A stretch of 64,000 nt of DNA, from positions 114,628,615 to 114,692,614 of the forward strand of contig NW_023603184.1 in the NCBI RefSeq assembly GCF_014898055.3, in the 5' to 3' direction. Under the pieces are notes generated by a model, which searched no databases, was not told the DNA's origin, and worked only from the letters and a program-made list of their open reading frames with translations. The position numbers and the translations under genes are program-made. Positions 22,620-33,280 of the stretch are shown here, one piece after another (position 1 is the first letter of the stretch; every line of letters begins with the position of its first letter). The DNA is from Talpa occidentalis. Its lineage: Eukaryota; Chordata; Mammalia; Eulipotyphla; Talpidae.

Positions 22620-23035
22620 AATGCATTCCTTACAGAATAAAACACAACCATTCATTAGATCCCTTCCACCCCTGCTCCCACCCATAACCTTTCCTCTTCT
22701 AGTAATCTCATTTCTGTTATCATAGTTCTCTAGTTTATTTTTATTTTCTTTGTCCATTTGTCTGCTTTACTTATATTCCATACATAGGTAAAATCATCCA
22801 ATATTTTTCTATCCCCTATAATTTAAGAACATTATATTAAGCTTTGTATAATCCCTTCGAATTACTCCCGTTTTGTTGCAAATGGGAAAATTTCATTCTC
22901 ACTTACTGTTGAGTAGTATTCCATTGCAGACATTTGATACATCTTCTTTGTCCAATTATCTATCAATGGACACTTAAGCTGTTTCCATGGCTAGCTATTG
23001 TAAAAATGTTGCTATTAATAAACTTTGAGGCGTCA
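22620..23035 (-). repeat. L1 ORF2 end and 3'UTR relic, antisense
   Basis: Reverse complement of an L1 3' terminus: 'tgagtagtattccattgcag', 'tctatcaatggacacttaag', 'ctgtttccatggctagctat', 'aatgttgctattaataaac'. These match the antisense of the ORF2 C-terminal coding region. 5'-truncated and decayed. Confidence 0.7.
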
Positions 23036-24379
23036 TATCATTCATCAGGGTTATATTATTCATTGGAGTTTCAAACTCACCAAATTATAATAGCAATTCT
23101 CCACCATTAAAAGATTTAACAGACTGGCATACTAATAAAAATTATTATGAGAATTTTATTTCTGTTGATTAGAAATGACTAAGAATTTCATTTCCTCTAT
23201 TTATAGGAAACAATCTTGAGATATCACCTGGAACATGACAAATTTAAAAAAAAAGCATGACAAATTAATTTAGAGGAATACACAGAGGATTTGTAATGGC
23301 AGAGCATTTAATTAATGAGTTCTATAATTCATCTATTCAGCAAAATTTTATTTAATATAAAGTAAACAATTCATTACATGACAGGTGACTGCTGGGGATT
23401 TCCATTACTATCCTGGCTAGAGAGACATTCTAGCTCTCTTTCACATATACTATAGTCTCACAACGATTACCCAAACGATAACTTCATACTCACACCTCAT
23501 TATATGAACAGATTAGATTGGAAAATATTTCCTCATAGATGAAAACGTGTGTATATCTATTGATTTCCACCATATGAATATAAAATTTGCAGCATTTCAG
23601 CTAAAGGAAAAGGTGAGCTCAAGCATTAAGTTGCCCATATGGTTAATACATATGGACAGTTAAACCCAGTATGCTCTTTTGTAATCACCACTTCTGTAAG
23701 ATGAATGAAAACATATGCAATAGGAAAATTGATAGTGATGTCAGTATAATATAGAATATAAGCAGGTTCCTATGAAATTTTTCCTAACACATTATTCTGC
23801 ATGCTATAATGAAATTGCAATTAAATGCAAAGTACATTAGAACTTTTAAATGCCCCAGAGCAGAGGAATACAGCAGTGTCCGGGAAGCCCTTTATTTTCA
23901 TTGGTTCAGTTTGATTATGCAATCAGATTTTTTAAGTGCTAATTGTGCAGTTCTCTGTGGTTATTTACATTTTACTATTATTTTCATAGCTCAACAGGTT
24001 TAAGCTTTTCTTATACCTTCTTCTATTTATCCACCATCATCTTTTAAAGGCAAAACTTTATATTTACACTAATTTTCCTTTATTAGTAATTATCTTTAAA
24101 GCTGTAGTAGTACTTAAAGAGAAATACAGTTTGTTAGGACTATAGAGATAAACCTCAATTTTTATTTAAAGTTTGAGTGATTTCCACAACTCTACTGTTC
24201 TCATGAACCACTTACACATAGTGTTCAATATTGTACAAATATAAGATTTTTCAGAATTTCATATACTGTGCTAGATCTAAGGCATCTCTACTGTATAATA
24301 TTGTAAAATTTTGTAAAAAAATGTCATTAAGCAATAAACAAAAATATAAAAACTACTATGAGAATACTGAAATAGTAGT
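23036..24379. other. Unique AT-rich sequence, no gene seen
   Basis: About 1.3 kb without a recognised gene or repeat. Confidence 0.4.
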
Positions 24380-26495
24380 AATAGAATCCCCAACCAAAGT
24401 TGCAAAGGCATTCTTCAAGAAAAATGACAAACATTGGGCCTCCCCGGTGGCGCAGCGGTTGAGCGCTGGGTTGCGGAGCTGCCCGCAGCCTCTGCAGCGC
24501 AGGTTCGATCCCCGGCTGCTCCCTGGCCACCTGAGGAGGGTCCCACATGGCGCGCAGACCTCTCCTGCCGCCCGCTGCTCTCCTCAGCAGTGTACTTCGG
24601 TCCTTCTGCCTGCTCTGCTCCCCGCTCTGGTGAATTCTCTCACCCTCCCTCGCTTCTGACTGTACCCAGTGCTTGTATAAATAAATAAATAAATAAATCT
24701 TTAAAAAAAAAAAGGAAAGAAAAATGACAAACAATATTGAAATACACACGCAACCACAAAAGACCCCTAATAGCCAAAGCAATCCTGACAAAAACTACAC
24801 TGCAAACTATGATAATCATAATATTATGATACTGAAACAAACTTAGACACAGAAAAAAAGGATAAAATTTAGAATCCAGAAGCAAACCCACACTTTTATG
24901 GAAAGTTAATCTATGACGGAATAGTCAAGAGTATACATTGAAGAAAGGAAATTCTCTTTGATAAATAGTGTTTGGAAAACTGAACAACAACAAGCAAAAG
25001 AATGAAGCTAGACCTTATCTTATACCATATACAAAAATTAACTCAAGATGGATTAAAGATTTGGATGCAAAACCGGAAACCATAAATACATACAAGTAAT
25101 AGACAAAACACTCCCCAACGTAGGATTCAGTGATGTTTTTGTTGATTTTTCTCCAATAGCACGAGAAATAAAAGAGAAAATAAGCAAATGGGCTATATCA
25201 AACTAAAAAGCTTCTGCACAGTAAAATAAAAATACACTCTGTTGAATGGGAGAAAATATTTCCAAATCACACATCTGAAAAAGGGCTAATGTCAAAACAA
25301 ATAACCCAATCCAAAATAGCACTTTTCTAAAGAATATATGCTGATGGCCACACGAAAATAACCAAATGATAAACAATGCTTATCATCACTTGTCATTAGG
25401 AAATGTCAATCTAGACTAAAACAATATACCATCTCACACCTGTAAGAATGGCCCATATTAAAAAGACTGAACGTGCTCTTGAGAACGTGGAGAAAAAGGA
25501 ACATTCGTACACTGTTGGTAGGAATATAAACTGATTCAGTCCTTATGGAAAACAGTATGGGGGTTTCTTAAGATATTTAAAATGGATCTACCATATGACC
25601 CAGCATTCTTTCCTAGATACCTACCTGGGGGATACAGAAATACTAATTTGAAAGGACATATGTACTCATATGCTCATTGCAGCCCTATTTGCAATAACCT
25701 AAGTGCCAAGGGCATAGGAGGGGGTTGAAAAATACATTTCTCCATTATATGTGTAACTACTTATCTATAAAAAAGGAGGCACTCCTGCCATTTGTGACAT
25801 CATGGATGGGACTACAAAGGATAATGCTAAGTGAAATAAGTCAGAAGAAAGGTACATACTGGTACATACTGGTAAATACTGGATGGTCTCGAGTGTATGT
25901 TGACTATAGGGAAACATAACAAGAGGTTAGTTAAAACCAAGCCAATAATAAACTCTTAACATGAGACTCAGAACTGAGGTAGCCAGAGAGAGGTGGTGGT
26001 GAGATTACAGTGTAAGAGGGAGGGGACATGGTAGAGGATTGTTGGGGCAGTGGTGGTAAGCAGGATGTGAAAGTATGCATTTGTAGAAGTTTGAACCAAT
26101 AATCCATGGAAAATATATTCAAGTCTTAGTTTGCCTCTGCTGTTATTCTAAGTTTATAACAGTGTAATAATGTTTATTGGTTTGTTGCCTTTCTATTCTA
26201 AATTCACCTTTTCCCCTGTTTGGTTATATTTCACTCATATGTAGAATATACAGAAACAAAATCAAGGAAAGACAAAAACAAAACAAACCATAAAATCTGA
26301 TTATATAATATAGGCTACCAGAGGGATGGGGGAGGGGGAGAGCAGATGGGTGTGGAGCACAATGGGCTATGGTAGAGGGTTAGCTGTGTCTTATTGGGGG
26401 ATATGGTGTGGTAACATAAACATAAAGGGTATGATAGATACCTGTAATTCATGGACAGTGTTGTAAACCAATGTTGCCTCAATTAAAAATAAAAG
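24380..26495 (+). repeat. Decayed L1 (ORF2 3' part and 3'UTR), interrupted by a SINE
   Basis: A 5'-truncated sense L1. ORF2-like text starts around 'aaaggcattcttcaag', is split by the SINE at 24434-24716, and resumes with 'aaccacaaaagacccctaat', 'gaatgaagctagaccttatc', 'ctggtaggaatataaactg'-like text and a 3'UTR with 'ggtagagggttagctgtgtc' and 'gttgtaaaccaatgttgcct'. Many stops and frameshifts. A local triplication of a 10-bp unit (ggtacatact-like) lies at 25851-25880. The 3'UTR end resembles the fragment at 43.78-43.94 kb, so both probably come from the same old subfamily. Confidence 0.8.
24434..24716 (+). mobile_element. tRNA-derived SINE, full-length, inside L1
   Basis: One of the best full-length copies. 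Head gggcctccccggtggcgcag, A box TGGCGCAGCGG, B-box GGTTCGATCCC, GC-rich body, tail of AATAAATAAATAAATC-type repeats, TCTTT, then an A-run. The 17-bp target-site duplication aagaaaaatgacaaaca lies at 24417-24433 and 24717-24733. It splits an L1 ORF2 relic, so it is younger than that L1. Overlapping frames of 142 codons (plus) and 154 codons (minus) are artefacts of the SINE plus flanks. Confidence 0.96.
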
Positions 26496-26499
26496 AAGA

Positions 26500-26745
26500 A
26501 TTTGTATACACATGCACACACACACTAGAATACTACTCAGCCATAAAAATTCAATGTCTTGTCATTTATGACACCATGGAAGGACCTGGAGTGGCTTATG
26601 CTAAGAGAAATAAATCAAAAGGAGAAAGACAAATACAGGATGGTATCACTTACATGCAGAATATAGAGAAACAAAACAAATGGTCAGATATACCCAAGCC
26701 AATAACAAAAACTAGAATAAAGTCAAACATTTATTTTGTGGGCTT
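26500..26745 (+). repeat. Second L1 ORF2 3'-end fragment
   Basis: Directly after the preceding L1 3' end, text matching the ORF2 terminus recurs: 'gaatactactcagccataaa', 'gacaccatggaaggacctgg', 'tacaggatggtatcacttac'. This repeats a region already passed at about 25.8 kb, so it is either a separate truncated L1 or a rearranged piece. Confidence 0.65.
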
Positions 26746-27939
26746 TATGTGAAACTGAATTTATACACAAAAAACTGTTCTACACTAAGTCCAAAACATA
26801 TTAATGTACTAATAACTATGAAATATGACTTTACCAAACAACATATACGTCTATGTCCTGACATCATTCCCCCCACCTTTTTTTCTAACCCAGGGAAACT
26901 CCCTAGATCTCTCTCCCACATCTATTTCTCATTCTTAGATACCTGCCCATTTAATTCCTGAAAGTTACTAAAGAAAAATAAGCCTATTAATGAACAATTT
27001 AATGTTAGTGATTTCAGAGTATTTCAATTTAAAAGGCCTTTAGATACTAAAGATATAGGCCTTTAGATACTCACATATTTAATCACAATTAGAAATAAAG
27101 ATATTGGTATGCGACCTCTGAAAGATTGATAATATTCTTTTAATATTTAAGTCTAGAGTGTAGACCACTTTTATACACTTTCATATTTAAAACACACTCT
27201 CTTCTCCCACACATTTTAAATAAATGATATCTCTTTCATTTAAATTACTTTGCATGCATGTGCTGTTACACATTTGTCACTGACAATACATGATTAATAA
27301 ACGATGAGTCAGGGTATAGCAGCTCCTTGGTTAATTGTTTCATCCATGTGTTTGCAATGTGCTAGGTCAAGCCATTTGCAGGATGTTTGTATATTCACTG
27401 GGGAGCCATGAACAATGGAACCCTTGGAAATATCTGGCTTCATGTTGTACTATAGAAAATGGAAACTTTGAGGACAGCTGTGTAATATAAGCAACAGCTG
27501 GAGCAACTATGTCCTAGAAAAATAGGAGCCATAGCATCTGTGTTATCAACCAACTAAAGTAAATAAATGTCCTTTCCCAAGTTGAATATTTAAAGTTTAT
27601 TTTTTCAAGATTTAGAGTAAATTTTACAATATAGTTGTGATACAACTATATATTTCTAATTATTTTATTATTTTAGCAAACCCACACTACTTATTTCCAA
27701 GATATTAGTGAAGATTAATGTTTTAAAAAAATGCAAAAAAATACTAACTTCCAGATTGTGCTCTCTAAATACTATTTTCTAATAAAACATACCAAGGTTC
27801 TTTGGGGAAAAGGTTGATTGCAGATCTGGGCAGGAATCACTGAACTAATGTTTCAGGTCAAGTTGAACCTGGGATATCTTTTTACTGAATGCAAGAAAAA
27901 TGTCAACTATTAATGAGATAATTCAGAGTGAATTAAGTG
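26746..27939. other. Repeat-poor unique sequence
   Basis: No gene or repeat family recognised. A 14-bp unit (ggcctttagatact) occurs twice at 27035-27048 and 27058-27071. The 27.24-27.56 kb part is rich in transcription-factor-like words (ATTAATAAAC, TGAGTCA, two CAGCTG) and is discussed as a finding. Confidence 0.4.
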
Positions 27940-28505
27940 CCATTTTTTTCTTTTTTATTGCAGTAGCATTGATTTACAGCACCGTATAAGTTTCAGGAGT
28001 AAACTGCTTACATTGGCAAATACATATGCCACATCTTCACCAAAAGTCTAGTTACCATCTAATCAACTCCTCAACCTATTCTTTCAAGCCCCAATTTCTT
28101 TTCCTCTGGAAATACCTTTCTGATGTTAGAGTCTAAGCATTTGTGTTTTTTTTTTCATGTTGTTTTCTTCATATTCCACACATGAATGAAATCACACAAT
28201 ATCTTTCTTTCTCATTCTGATTTATTTCACAAGGCATAATACTCTCAAGTTCTACCCATGTTGTCAAAATATAAAATTTCATCCTTTCATAGCTGAATAG
28301 TATTCCATTGTCTATATACATGCCACATCTTTATTCTTTCATCTGTTAACGAACACTGAAGTTGTTTCCATATCTTGGCTATTGTGAATAGTGATACAAT
28401 GAACATCGGGGGTGCATATAATTTTTTTGAAATTAATGTGTTCGTATTCTTCATATAGATACTAGAAGTGGAATTTCTGCATCATATGGTTGGTGAACTT
28501 TTATT
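27940..28505 (-). repeat. L1 3' end relic, antisense
   Basis: Reverse complement of an L1 3'UTR and ORF2 end: T-rich start, 'tagttaccatctaatcaact', 'gctgaatagtattccattg', 'acactgaagttgtttccat', 'ggctattgtgaatagtgata'. Decayed and 5'-truncated. Confidence 0.8.
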
Positions 28506-28509
28506 TGTT

Positions 28510-28760
28510 TAATTTTTATCAATTTCAAAATAATTTTTTTAAGTTAACAACAGTTTACAACAGTATATGATACATAAATAGAGGATGCAACTTATTCAGA
28601 TGTATCCTATCACACCACACTCACCACCAAGGCAAGCATAGTCCACCACACTACATTATGTCCCCTCCTACCATAGTGTGGCAGGTTTGTGCTTTGGCAG
28701 GTTTGTGCTTTGACAGGTTTGTGCTTTGGCAGGTTTGCAAGTGTTCTTTTTGAACTAGGT
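28510..28760 (-). repeat. Probable L1 3'UTR relic with 16-bp minisatellite
   Basis: Text such as 'gttaacaacagtttacaaca' and 'cctatcacaccacactcacc' resembles antisense L1 3'UTR, similar in style to 48720-48960. The distal part carries about 3.6 tandem copies of a 16-bp unit (28680-28737). Confidence 0.4.
28680..28737. repeat. 16-bp minisatellite, 3.6 copies
   Basis: Unit ggcaggtttgtgcttt at 28680, 28696 and 28712 (the last with one G to A change), plus a partial fourth copy at 28728-28737. Confidence 0.93.
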
Positions 28761-31383
28761 AAAGCTCAAGATTTATTATTATTTTATAAACTTGGTGATT
28801 TATTAAATGCAACAAGACTTTGTCTCAATTGATTTTTAATTGCAAATATAGTAATTAAAATATTACTGTATCCTTTTGAAATTGCTGAAATCTACATATG
28901 TTGAAAGGGAGAGTGATGGGGTCCTTTTGCCACAGGTATGGGTCCCCGCGCCCCAATTCATTCTTGTGTACACAGTGAGGTGGTGAAGAATCTTCCACAC
29001 AAGTGAAGCAATTATGAACAACTGCCGAATGAGAGGGTATTTAATCCTCGATAGCTTTCCTGTTGAAGGTCTCTTTGGAGCCTGGGTTCCCTTGCTTATA
29101 AATCAAATGTCCTGCAATTGTCACAATGCTTTCCTCCCCACTGAGCCTCCAGGGGCAAGTGGAGTTCATGTACAATAGTGTTTATCTCATTTTGCTTTAC
29201 AATAGGAAATTATATTGATAAGATTTTAAGATGCTGTTTAATAAAGAAATGAAAGACTTGTATATTTTTCTTTTCAAGGCTTCCTACCTAGAAGAGTACT
29301 GAATTCTTAATAGTGCTATGGTGACTTTCTATAATAGTAGGTTATGTCTATCTATGAATGAAGAAGCTATAAAAATTTTCTCATGTTAGGTTTCACAAAA
29401 AAATAAATAAATAAATAAAACCCTGAAAACCATTTGTATTAAGAAATATAATGATTAGTAGATCATTTTAAACCACAGTTCTCTATCATATGCAGGAAAA
29501 CATTTTGATGACTAACTGTGGTTATCTTGAGTAAGCATCTCCTTTTTTATTCACTTTCTAACTAGTTTCTTTAAAGACATTAAATTACTTTCTGATCCTC
29601 TTACCATGGCAAGTAAGTGGCTAGCATATGTTTTTCCAAAACTCTGTGGGGAAATGTAATTTTCTGTAGAGGATTTTCCTAAATGTTGAAGTGCTCTCCC
29701 TGGTTCCCAATGAATGACTAAGTTCCAATTCGGCCTGACTGTTTATAGTAAGACTTTGGAAAACCGTTTTTTCCCCAGAGAAATGTTTCATCTTTGACAA
29801 ATGTTACTGCAGAACGAGGTATACAACAAAGATTGCCTGACACTGGATGTTCCCAGCATTTAGATGGCGTGGATACATCATAGTTCAGATCAAGGTGACA
29901 GATAACGAATTTCTCACTCTCAGCAGTAAATTTTAGATTGATTTAACAATCCACACACCTTCAGTTTTTCAAATCAAAGAATCAGGCTAGGAATGCATCT
30001 GTGAGGTGAGGCTTAGTACTGACCAAAGTCTGGAAAGAGTCAGTATAACACTAAGTTTCTGGGGCCAGATCCAATATGACTTAAGACAGGAAATGTGTGC
30101 TCCATGGCGCTCTGTCAGACCTAGTTGGGCCTACGACGTGCAGAAATCAGAAAACATATTTAAGGCTTTAAAGCTCCAACTGGTAAATTCAGCCAGTTTA
30201 AGCCTTTCCTGCTTTTTTACTTAATAGAAATTCTCCCCTTCGTTGTATTCAAACACTACCTAGTGTATTTTGGCTTTGGGTAATTAGAAAAGCAGAAGTC
30301 TACAACATGTGCTCGGTGTCTGAATTTGAGGCTGCAGTGATATCATAACTAAAGGGAGTACCATTAATCACTTGGGTCAGGCTAGACTATTAGCGAAGAG
30401 ACTTTTTTTCTACAGCAAAATACAGGCCAAAAATGAAATAGAGATGGTACTGAGAGAAAAGAAAATGACCATAATTAGTATTCTTTAATACCTGAAAATG
30501 TTTAAACTGAGCTATTTTAAATTTATATATATATATTATACAAATGGACACACATATACATATGCAATGTGTGCATATGTAGTATATACATAAAAACATA
30601 TTTGTCAAATCATTATTTTATTACAATTTAGTACTTAATATATAGATTAAAAAAAGAGGTAAATGCTAACTTTAGGAAAATATACTTCATTTTAATTTTA
30701 AGTAATAGTAATTTTTACTTTTAGTGATCCATTTATCTTTAGAGTTACTGTCTTAAAAATGGCTAGCCCTTAGGGGTTTTTTTTGAGCTTTAGGTCGAAA
30801 GGGAAAAGACAGCATATAAATTATGCAGAGGTAGTAATACTTCTAAAAGTTGAAAATAAAACTGCTTTAAGGATAAATACTTGACTCCTTTCTTCAAAAG
30901 AAAACATAATGCAAATGATGAAGATCTGTGTTCTCTGTAATCTAAGAGAATGACTTATTAAGGAAGTCATAAAGAAGAAAAGTTTATTTATATACATGAA
31001 CATGTAATTAACAGTAAAAAATAGCCTTAAGTTTTGTGAATGAGATTAAAAAAGCTCAACACAATATGGCAATGTATGATGTAAGGTTTGATTTTCATAT
31101 AATTATTAAAGCCTTTAGATGTTAACAGGGCTGTGATTCCAAGTCAGTACAATGAACTGAATTGAAAACATAGGTCTCTCAGATGTCCATGCAGTTCTGC
31201 TAATAAAACGTGTAATGCACTAGAATATGGAGTTTTTATTTTGCTACCCATACTATTTTTTTTATTTTTTTATTTTATTGGTATAATGTAAACTTACCAG
31301 TATGAATTGATTTAGTCCAGAATCCCTTCCACTGTGGTTTCTTATATATTGCCTTTAATAATCTGAATTTCTGTACAATTTAC
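28761..31383. other. Unique sequence with a GC-richer patch
   Basis: About 2.6 kb with no recognised gene. The patch at about 28.9-29.17 kb holds GGTCCCCGCGCCCC and is richer in GC than its surroundings; a decayed LTR is possible but not shown. A (TA)n tract is near 30526-30541. The 29.6-30.2 kb interval has no recognised repeat and several scattered CpGs. Confidence 0.4.
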
Positions 31384-31658
31384 TTTTTTTTTTTTAAGAT
31401 TTATTTATTTATACAAGTACTGGGTACAGTCAGAAGCGCGGGAGGGTGAGAGAATTCACAAGAGTCAGAGCGGGGAGCAGAGCAGGCAGACTGACGAAGT
31501 ACACTGCTGAGGGAGCAGCCGGCGGCAGGAGAGGTCTGCGCGCCATGTGGGACCCTCCTCCGGTGGCTGGGGAGCAGCCGGGGATCTAACCGGCGCTGCA
31601 GGGTCTGCGGGCAGCTTCGCAACCCAGCGTTCAACCGCTGCGTCACCGGGGAGGCCCC
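31384..31658 (-). mobile_element. tRNA-derived SINE, full-length, antisense
   Basis: Young-subfamily copy in reverse. In element orientation it starts gggcctccccggtgacgcag, with A box changed to TGACGCAGCGG and B box to GGTTAGATCCC. The body and AATAAATAAATC tail with A-run are intact. I found no clear target-site duplication, so the flanks may have changed. Confidence 0.9.
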
Positions 31659-32679
31659 CTATAAAGATAATATTTCAGGTGCCCTTCAATGTTCAGGACC
31701 CAGAAAAGTTGAAACATTACCATTTCTATACACATTTGAATTATCTTACAGACATGATGATTATTATAACATGATTCTTAAATAAATCTGGTAATTTATC
31801 TCCATAAATTCAGTGATGAGGTCAAGAAGACAGAAAAAAGAAAGTCAAACTTGCCATATTCCAATTATTTTTATCATATACACACATTAAATAAGAGATC
31901 TATGGTTCCATCTCTTTAGATGAAACTTAGCTAGGCTTGTTGCAAAATGGCCATAAAAGAGTGCTTCCTGATACCTTTTAAATGCATTTATTCACATATT
32001 TGTTTATTTAGCAAAGCACTCAGCTAGGGGTTTGTATGTGACCTGGCCAAAATAAGCATGACCATGTCCCATAAAATTATAGTTGTTGTGTTTTCAGTGA
32101 CCAAAAGGAATTGGAAATCTATCTTGACAAATGAGATAAATCATTATTATTTTAGCCTCATTCATTGCCATAGATGAGAGGAGATGTGACATAGAGAAAA
32201 GGAGGTATATCACAGAAATGTGGAGAGGTGGGATGAAAGGAATCAAAACATATAGCACTAAAAGAGCTCAGAGATGGAATGCAACACTTTTGCATGTATT
32301 CATTTTTTTCCTGTCCAATGTGATGAGTCTTGGCTTTCATATTTCCTTTAATATCTTGTTTTTCATTTAAGAGTTGTGAAAACTCATTCATGAGTTCTTA
32401 GCATATTTAACAGAAACGTAGTCCTTCTACACATACCAGCAGAATTGAAAACTGGTTCTGAAATAAATATATATACACACATGTTCACAACACTAATTTT
32501 CACAATTGCCAAAGGGTAAAAACAGTCTAATAGCTATCACAGCTAATAAGACACAGTTAGAAGACATAAGTCACATAAATGACTGACTATTTTCTGGAGA
32601 CTATATTCTGTTTTGTTTTTCTATTTTATTTATTTTTATCCTTGTGCTATTTCATGCTTTATTAATTATTGATGTTTTA
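31659..32679. other. Unique AT-rich sequence, no gene seen
   Basis: About 1 kb without a recognised feature. Confidence 0.4.
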
Positions 32680-33090
32680 CAGTAATTCCTCACAGGAAGA
32701 TAAAGTCTTTCAACTTTGTTCTTTTTAAGGATTGTATTGCCTATTCTGTGCACTTATCAATAGCTGTGCATAGATCTACATCTCTGTGTCTATCTATATA
32801 TAGCGTATAGCACTTGCATTTCTATATAAATTTTGGAATCAACTCCAGTTTTACAAAGTACTATGATGGTATTATTATTCATACTATATTGAATCAATAG
32901 AACTTTTTGAAGATAATTAACACCTCAACAAAATTGTCTTCCAATCTGTGAACATGGTATTTTCATTTACTTACTATTTTTGTCAGCAGTTTTTGTAGTC
33001 TTCAGTGTATAGAACCTACATATAATTTGTTAAATTATTCCTAAATATTCTGTTTTTATCAAATTTTATATTGTGTGTCCTATATTTATT
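32680..33090 (-). repeat. L1 ORF2 relic, antisense
   Basis: Antisense L1 reverse-transcriptase/linker region: 'tttgttctttttaaggattg', 'gcatttctatataaattttg', 'gtcttccaatctgtgaacat', 'gtcttcagtgtatagaacct'. Heavily mutated. Confidence 0.6.
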
Positions 33091-33144
33091 GAATTACATA
33101 TTTTACTCTATTAAATTCATGAATATGCATATTTTTACTGCATT

Positions 33145-33280
33145 TGTTCATCTCATGAGGTAGATATGGTACTATTCCCATTTCCAACATGTAAACTGGG
33201 CTCAAAGTAATGAAATAAATATTTCACATATTTATACATAGAGCTATAGGTAGGCTTGAATTCATAACACTCATTGGTCA
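33145..33280 (-). repeat. Probable MIR relic, antisense
   Basis: Reverse-complement MIR landmarks: 'ctcatgaggtagatatggta', 'tattcccatttccaacatgt', 'ggtaggcttgaattcataac'. Diverged. Confidence 0.5.

Noticed and set aside
24231..24791. Overlapping frames of 142 (plus) and 154 (minus) codons
   Set aside because: They run through the GC-rich SINE and its flanks. The same peptide patterns recur at every SINE copy.
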